Shown: in pieces, positions 59,712-64,000 of the stretch
Numbering within the stretch: the stretch's first letter is position 1
How the letters are laid out: every line of letters starts with the position of its first letter
NCBI GenBank assembly: GCA_903918755.1
Contig: CAIXFN010000056.1
Coordinates: 98,937 to 162,936, forward strand
Direction: 5' to 3'
From: an uncultured Pedosphaera sp.
GTDB taxonomy: Bacteria; Verrucomicrobiota; Verrucomicrobiia; Limisphaerales; Pedosphaeraceae
Length of the DNA stretch: 64,000 nucleotides
The notes under the pieces: model-generated
The model's input: the letters and a program-made list of their open reading frames with translations, nothing else
Told to the model about the DNA's origin: nothing
The model's database searches: none
Position numbers and translations under genes: made by a program

Positions 59712-62700
59712 ATGAAACAATCGTGCTTATTGGGTGGCTCGCGAGTAGTCATTGGCTGCCATTGGTTTGCCTTATTCCTCGGCCTGATCTTCAGCCCCGC
59801 AACGGTAAATGCGGACAATTGCCTGACGCCGCCACCCGGTTTGATTTCGTGGTGGAAAGGGGATGGGAACGCGGCGGATTATGTGGCGGGCGACAACGGG
59901 GTCCTGGTAAACGGGGCGGGCTACGCCCCGGGGAAGGTCAGCCAGGCCTTCAGCTTCAACGGCACCAACCAGTATGTCCAGGTTGCGTACAACCCGGCCT
60001 GGAACTTTGGCACGAGTGATTTTTCCTTTGAGTTCTGGACCCGGCTAGCGGACCCGGGCCGGAATGTTGCCCAGGCGTTCATGGCGCTGGACAGCGGACC
60101 GGGAAATACCACCAAGTGGATCTTCTGGCTGAATAACGGATTGCTGCAACTAGTTACCTCCGAGTATGGTGGTCCGGCGGTCAATTACCCTTTTCATCCC
60201 AATGCCAACGAGTGGCATCACCTGGGGGTTACGCGGAGTAACAATGTTGTTTCCTATTATCTGGACGGCAGCCTGATCAACCAAATCACCTGGCTTTCCG
60301 CCCTCCCATCACCCAACGTACCCTTGACGATCGGCGCCGCGGAGACCAATTTTTTTCTGGCGGGCGAGATGGATGAACTGGCCTTTTACAACCGGGCACT
60401 TACCACCACCGAAATTCAATCCATTTTCGCCGCGGGAAGCCTGGGAAAATGTCCGCCGACCGCACCACCCGCTTTTGCCAGCCAACCACTCAGCCAGATC
60501 GCTTACGTTGGCGATAACGTGAACCTGTCGGCCAGCCTCACCAACGCGGGCGTGGCACAGGTGGAATTCTGGCTTTATAATGGCGCGCCGATCCCGGGCG
60601 CCAGCAATATGAGTCTTAGTATGGGCAACGTCCAAACGGCCAGTTCAGGAAACTACGCCCTGGTAGTCAGCAACCTCTTTGGAACCGCCACCAGTTCCGT
60701 GGCGACCTTGACCGTCAATGCGCGGGCCTGTGCACCGCCGAATCCGGGAATCGTGGGATGGTGGCCGGGCGAGGGCAATGTCCGGGATGTCATTGGCCAA
60801 AGCGACGGAACCCTGGCGGGGGGAGCAGGTTATGGTTCCGGCGAGGTCGGGCAGACTTTTGCATTCGGTGGCAGCACGCAGACCTTCACAGTTCCCGCCG
60901 GCACGAATTGGAACTTTGTTAACAACACGTCCTCGCTGGAGTTTTGGGTGAATTTCACGAGCACCAGCGGCCGCCAACCCCTGGCAGCAAATTTGGGGGC
61001 CTCCTATTACCAAGTCTGGTCGCTCTTTTTGCAGGACGGTACTTTGCAATTTCAATTAGCCCCCGGCTTCAATAACCCTTATAACGTGGTCCTGGCAGCA
61101 TGGAACCCGACACCCAACCAATGGCACCACGTCGCACTGACGCAGAATGGAAATCTTTTTTTCACGCTCTATACGGATGGCAACCCAGTAGCGGGAGGAA
61201 CCTCCGTGAACGGCGCCTCCTTGCTCGGTAACGGGCTCACGGGCCTGAGTTTTGGCGGGTTCGCGGGCGGCCTGGACGAAATCAGCATTTATAATCGGGA
61301 ACTGAGTTACGCGGATGTGCAGGCCATCTACCACGCCGGGAACCAGGGTAAGTGCGCCGCGACGTTCCCGCCTACCATCGTATCCCAACCCCAGAGTCAG
61401 ACCGTCAACTCCTGGACCAATGCCAGCTTTGCGGTGGCGGCCCAAGGCACAGGAACGCTCACCTACCAATGGCGGTTTAATGGAGTGGATATTCCCGGGG
61501 AAACCAATGGCGTCCTCAACCTTCATTATATCCTGGGCAATGCTGCCGGCGCTTACACCGTCAAGATCACCAACCCTTACGGTTCCACGGTCAGCAGCGC
61601 CGCAGTGTTAACGGTCATTCCACCTCCCTCCCTGGTGCAAATCCCGAACCTCGCCACCACGTCGGCCGTCGTCGTCGTGCCCATCACGCTATTGGCCACG
61701 GGAGCCGAAAGCCAATTGGGATTCAGCCTGGCTTTTGATCCCACCAAACTCACTTTCGCCGGCCTGGTGTCCGGCGCGGACACGCTGGGCGCCCTCGCAT
61801 TGGTCAGCACCGCCTCCGCCGCCTCCGGCCGGGTCGGCCTGTCGCTGGAATGGTTGGGCGGCACTTTTCCCCCCGGAACCCAGGAAGTGGCAGTGGCCAG
61901 CTTTTTTGTCAATTCCCCCACCAACCCCGCCACCACCGCACTGGCTTTTGGCGATGTACCGGTTCCACGGCTGGCCGCCGACGGCGCGGGAACCGCCCTG
62001 CCCTCGTTGTTCCTCGGGGCGAGCATCACCATTCCGTGGTTGGGCTATGAGGGGGATTTGACGCCTCTGCCTAATGGGGACGGGGTGCTCACGATCAATG
62101 ACTGGGTAAAAGTGGGACGATTGGTCCTCGGACTCGATGCGGTGACCAGCCCGGGCGTTTTCCAGCGGGCGGATTGCGCCCCCCGGTCCACCTTTGGGGA
62201 CGGGGCATTGACAGTGGCGGATTGGGTGCAGGCCGGGCGTTATGCCTCCGGGGTCGATCCCCTGACCGTAAGCGCTGGGCCGATGGGTGCCATCACCGCC
62301 ACAAATGTTGTCTTCCCGAACCCGGCGCGCATCCTCCAACTCGTCAGCACCAATGGAGTCCGGGGCCAAGTCTGCCAGATGTCCGTCCAACTGACGGCCT
62401 TGGGCAATGAAAACGCCCTCGGCTTCAGCCTTGCGTTTGATCCCGCGCAACTGAATTACGCCGGAATAACCCTGGGCAAGGGAGCCACCCATGCCAACCT
62501 GATGGTGAATGACCGGCAAGCGGTGAACGGATCGCTGGGAATCCTGCTGGCCCAACCCACCGGTACCACCTTCTCCGCCGGCCTTGGGGAAGTCGCCAAG
62601 GTGAATTTCGTGGTAGCCTCAGGTGCCGCCAACAGTGTCACCGTAGGCTTCGCGAATACCCCCTGCCCGCCCGGAACGACGGATTCCCAGGCCCAGCTTT

Positions 62701-62963
62701 CGCTCGGCACCACTTATCAGGGGGCCACGGTGACGGTCAGCGGCTTCGCTCCTCCGGCTTTACGGGTCGCCAGTTCCACTGCGGGATTGCGCCTGACTTG
62801 GCCAGCCAACGCGGATGGGTACCTCCTGCAAACCACCGGTAATCTGAGCAGTCCAACCTGGACTCCGGTGGTGATGGGGACGACCACCAATGGCACGGAA
62901 CAAAGCATGACCCTTCCCGTGACCGGCAGCGGCCAGCAGTTTTACCGCCTCTATCATCCTTAG
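59712..62963 (+). CDS. Secreted LamG/Ig/cohesin-like/dockerin-like protein with FYR-P-type C-terminus
   Basis: A 1083-residue exported protein; ATG 59712 is chosen, but ATG 59679 is possible. The signal segment is CHWFALFLGLIFSPATVNA. Two LamG-like domains lie at about 35-250 (GLISWWKGDGNAADYV; FYNRALTTTEIQSIF) and 345-545 (GIVGWWPGEGNVRDVIG; IYNRELSYADVQAIYHAG). Each is followed by an Ig-like domain (FASQPLSQIAYVGDNVNL; IVSQPQSQTVNSWTNASF). At about 645-770 and 865-1010 are two cohesin-like stretches with the same phrase LGFSLAFDP. Between them are two dockerin-like loops (LPNGDGVLTINDWVKVGRL; FGDGALTVADWVQAGRY). The last 68 residues (GYLLQTTGNLSSPTW, ending QFYRLYHP) show the shared C-terminal pattern. 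Probably binds glycans or proteins at the surface. Confidence 0.88.
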   Translation: MKQSCLLGGSRVVIGCHWFALFLGLIFSPATVNADNCLTPPPGLISWWKGDGNAADYVAGDNGVLVNGAGYAPGKVSQAFSFNGTNQYVQVAYNPAWNFGTSDFSFEFWTRLADPGRNVAQAFMALDSGPGNTTKWIFWLNNGLLQLVTSEYGGPAVNYPFHPNANEWHHLGVTRSNNVVSYYLDGSLINQITWLSALPSPNVPLTIGAAETNFFLAGEMDELAFYNRALTTTEIQSIFAAGSLGKCPPTAPPAFASQPLSQIAYVGDNVNLSASLTNAGVAQVEFWLYNGAPIPGASNMSLSMGNVQTASSGNYALVVSNLFGTATSSVATLTVNARACAPPNPGIVGWWPGEGNVRDVIGQSDGTLAGGAGYGSGEVGQTFAFGGSTQTFTVPAGTNWNFVNNTSSLEFWVNFTSTSGRQPLAANLGASYYQVWSLFLQDGTLQFQLAPGFNNPYNVVLAAWNPTPNQWHHVALTQNGNLFFTLYTDGNPVAGGTSVNGASLLGNGLTGLSFGGFAGGLDEISIYNRELSYADVQAIYHAGNQGKCAATFPPTIVSQPQSQTVNSWTNASFAVAAQGTGTLTYQWRFNGVDIPGETNGVLNLHYILGNAAGAYTVKITNPYGSTVSSAAVLTVIPPPSLVQIPNLATTSAVVVVPITLLATGAESQLGFSLAFDPTKLTFAGLVSGADTLGALALVSTASAASGRVGLSLEWLGGTFPPGTQEVAVASFFVNSPTNPATTALAFGDVPVPRLAADGAGTALPSLFLGASITIPWLGYEGDLTPLPNGDGVLTINDWVKVGRLVLGLDAVTSPGVFQRADCAPRSTFGDGALTVADWVQAGRYASGVDPLTVSAGPMGAITATNVVFPNPARILQLVSTNGVRGQVCQMSVQLTALGNENALGFSLAFDPAQLNYAGITLGKGATHANLMVNDRQAVNGSLGILLAQPTGTTFSAGLGEVAKVNFVVASGAANSVTVGFANTPCPPGTTDSQAQLSLGTTYQGATVTVSGFAPPALRVASSTAGLRLTWPANADGYLLQTTGNLSSPTWTPVVMGTTTNGTEQSMTLPVTGSGQQFYRLYHP

Positions 62964-63059
62964 CCAGCCGCCGATACCTGGTTCGGTCTCCCCAGGCAGT
63001 GGCTTGTTTTACCAGGATCAGGTACTTCGTTTTTTTCCCAAAAACGCTAGTGGCCATGC

Positions 63060-63518
63060 TTACGAGATCATTTCGTTTTTATCCAAACCCACCGCAGGAC
63101 TCCCGGCCGCGTGCCGCCGCACAAACGCCCCCAGATATGTTCCCACCAACGCGGGAATAAAGGCGAGACTTGTCGCCGGCACTCCATAGGGTTGGCCGTG
63201 AATCACCCCCGCAAGCAAACCCGCCACGGTCACCACCGGAATCCACCCCGCCAGGAGGATAGCGGACAGGGCGGCGCGCGGCGGTTTGGCGAAACCGGCG
63301 AAGCAGCCAAACACCAGCAACAATAGGACGGTAAATTGGGTGTCATCCGAGCGCAGGTCGAGCAACCCCGTCAGCAGACCTAGGAATACCGCCAGCAATT
63401 CCACCGCAATTTGCGGCCGTCGCCAAAGCGTAAAGAGCGCCACGGGAAAATAAACCACCAGGAGGTTGAAGGCGATCATCGTGAAAAGAACATGGGGGTG
63501 GGCAGGGGCATGGTTCAT
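63060..63518 (-). CDS. Polytopic membrane protein of unknown function
   Basis: A 152-residue membrane protein; ATG 63518 is chosen because the frame upstream is not protein-like. About four to five hydrophobic helices are visible (VLFTMIAFNLLVVYFPVALF; ELLAVFLGLLTGLLDL; FTVLLLLVFGCFAGFA; ALSAILLAGWIPVVTVAGLL; LAFIPALVGTYLGAFV). No motif is recognised. The last residues (GLDKNEMIS) are hydrophilic. It lies 150 bases downstream of the permease gene on the same strand. Confidence 0.75.
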   Translation of the reverse strand: MNHAPAHPHVLFTMIAFNLLVVYFPVALFTLWRRPQIAVELLAVFLGLLTGLLDLRSDDTQFTVLLLLVFGCFAGFAKPPRAALSAILLAGWIPVVTVAGLLAGVIHGQPYGVPATSLAFIPALVGTYLGAFVRRHAAGSPAVGLDKNEMIS

Positions 63519-63668
63519 GGGGAATCCTTTGGGGTTAAGCGGTTCGGTCGCGCAGTGGTTTATCGCTTCGCGGAATGCATTTGTCTGGCTTTCACTTTGC
63601 ACTACAAAGTGACTGTTGTCAAATGCATTCGGGCGCGGTGCTTGCCCGAAACCGGAGCGGTCCTCCGT

Positions 63669-64000
63669 TCACGCTGCCAAATTCATTGGCGGCGGCCCCC
63701 GGAAACGCCGGCGCTCCCCACCCCACCAGACCAGCGCCAGCAGCAGGACGGCGCCACCCAGAATTTTGAGGGCAATTTCGTTGGGAGGTTGGATGCCAAT
63801 GATGACGAGTCCCCCACAACCGGCCACCGAGAGGAGAGCCAGCGGGCGATACCAAGGACCCATGTGCCAGGGCCCCATTTTCGTCCAGGTCCGGCCATGG
63901 GCCCGGAATCCCACGAAGATGGGGAGCACGTAGGAGAGATAAAGGAAGACAGCGCAACTGGCGGCAATGGCGGAATAGGGAACCCACCAGAGGAAGCCCA
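63669..64000 (-). CDS. APC-family amino acid permease (C-terminal end only)
   Basis: The frame is open to the window edge, so the N-terminal three quarters lie beyond base 64000. The visible 110 residues carry two or three membrane helices (AASCAVFLYLSYVLPIFVG; PLALLSVAGCGGLVIIGIQPP; ALKILGGAVLLLALVWW) and the family's end, with WTKMGPWHMGPWYRPLALL and ERRRFRGPP. These match the C-terminus of amino acid/GABA-type permeases of the APC superfamily, which take up amino acids or amines using an ion gradient. The substrate cannot be told from this part. Confidence 0.85.
   Translation of the reverse strand, partial: GFLWWVPYSAIAASCAVFLYLSYVLPIFVGFRAHGRTWTKMGPWHMGPWYRPLALLSVAGCGGLVIIGIQPPNEIALKILGGAVLLLALVWWGGERRRFRGPPPMNLAA

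Overview
The window looks like a chromosomal segment of a high-GC Verrucomicrobiota bacterium, most likely of the Pedosphaera/Limisphaerales type (subdivision 3). The assignment is an inference from the gene families: a DUF1549/DUF1553 secreted cytochrome paired with a Tat-exported DUF1501 protein, a giant autotransporter-associated-strand-repeat protein without a beta-barrel, LamG/Ig/cohesin-like secreted proteins, a sigma factor carrying a membrane segment and carboxypeptidase-regulatory-like domains, many c-type heme proteins, and several secreted glycoside hydrolases. No tRNA, rRNA, CRISPR array, insertion sequence or prophage gene was seen.

Layout. 1-10.3 kb: 3' part of an ECF sigma factor with a C-terminal extension, the DUF1549/DUF1553-DUF1501 pair (translationally coupled), a Tat-exported glycosidase-like protein (minus strand) and a family 2 glycosyltransferase. 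10.5-13 kb: a small membrane-anchored protein and a secreted Ig/B-repeat protein. 13.2-20.1 kb: FAD monooxygenase, small membrane protein, a P1B metal ATPase and a P2-like ATPase fused to an N-terminal PGPGW domain. 20.3-24.6 kb: a small unknown gene, a structured non-coding stretch, then cysS, a DUF1573/cytochrome c protein, tmk and DUF4404. 24.6-33.3 kb (minus strand): plsC, a nitroreductase and its probable TetR regulator, exonuclease III, a response regulator/histidine kinase/S41-peptidase-like operon, and a secreted phosphoesterase. 33.4-45.8 kb: a TIM-barrel/PQQ/cytochrome c fusion, GH31 glucosidase, FKBP, M1 aminopeptidase, a secreted Ig-repeat protein and a heme protein. 45.9-49.5 kb: a compact six-gene operon (GbsR/MarR-like regulator, DCC-type thiol protein, MBOAT-like acyltransferase, two homologous four-helix membrane proteins, DUF2071) with two near-identical palindromes at the first two genes. 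49.5-64 kb: GH29 fucosidase, class V aminotransferase, the 1957-residue strand-repeat protein, a 1.6-kb gene-free stretch with a 20-bp tandem repeat, a LamG/cohesin/dockerin-like protein, a membrane protein and the end of an amino acid permease.

How it fits together. Much of the window is cell-envelope and extracellular: carbohydrate-active enzymes (GH31, GH29, GH20/67-like), secreted heme and quinoprotein oxidoreductases, and large adhesin-like proteins. Five otherwise unrelated exported proteins end in a similar stretch of about 65 residues with a Trp in the middle and a terminal F-[YR]-[RL]-hydrophobic-x-x-P-stop. This shared C-terminus and the palindrome-controlled six-gene operon are the two most interesting candidates for undescribed biology here.
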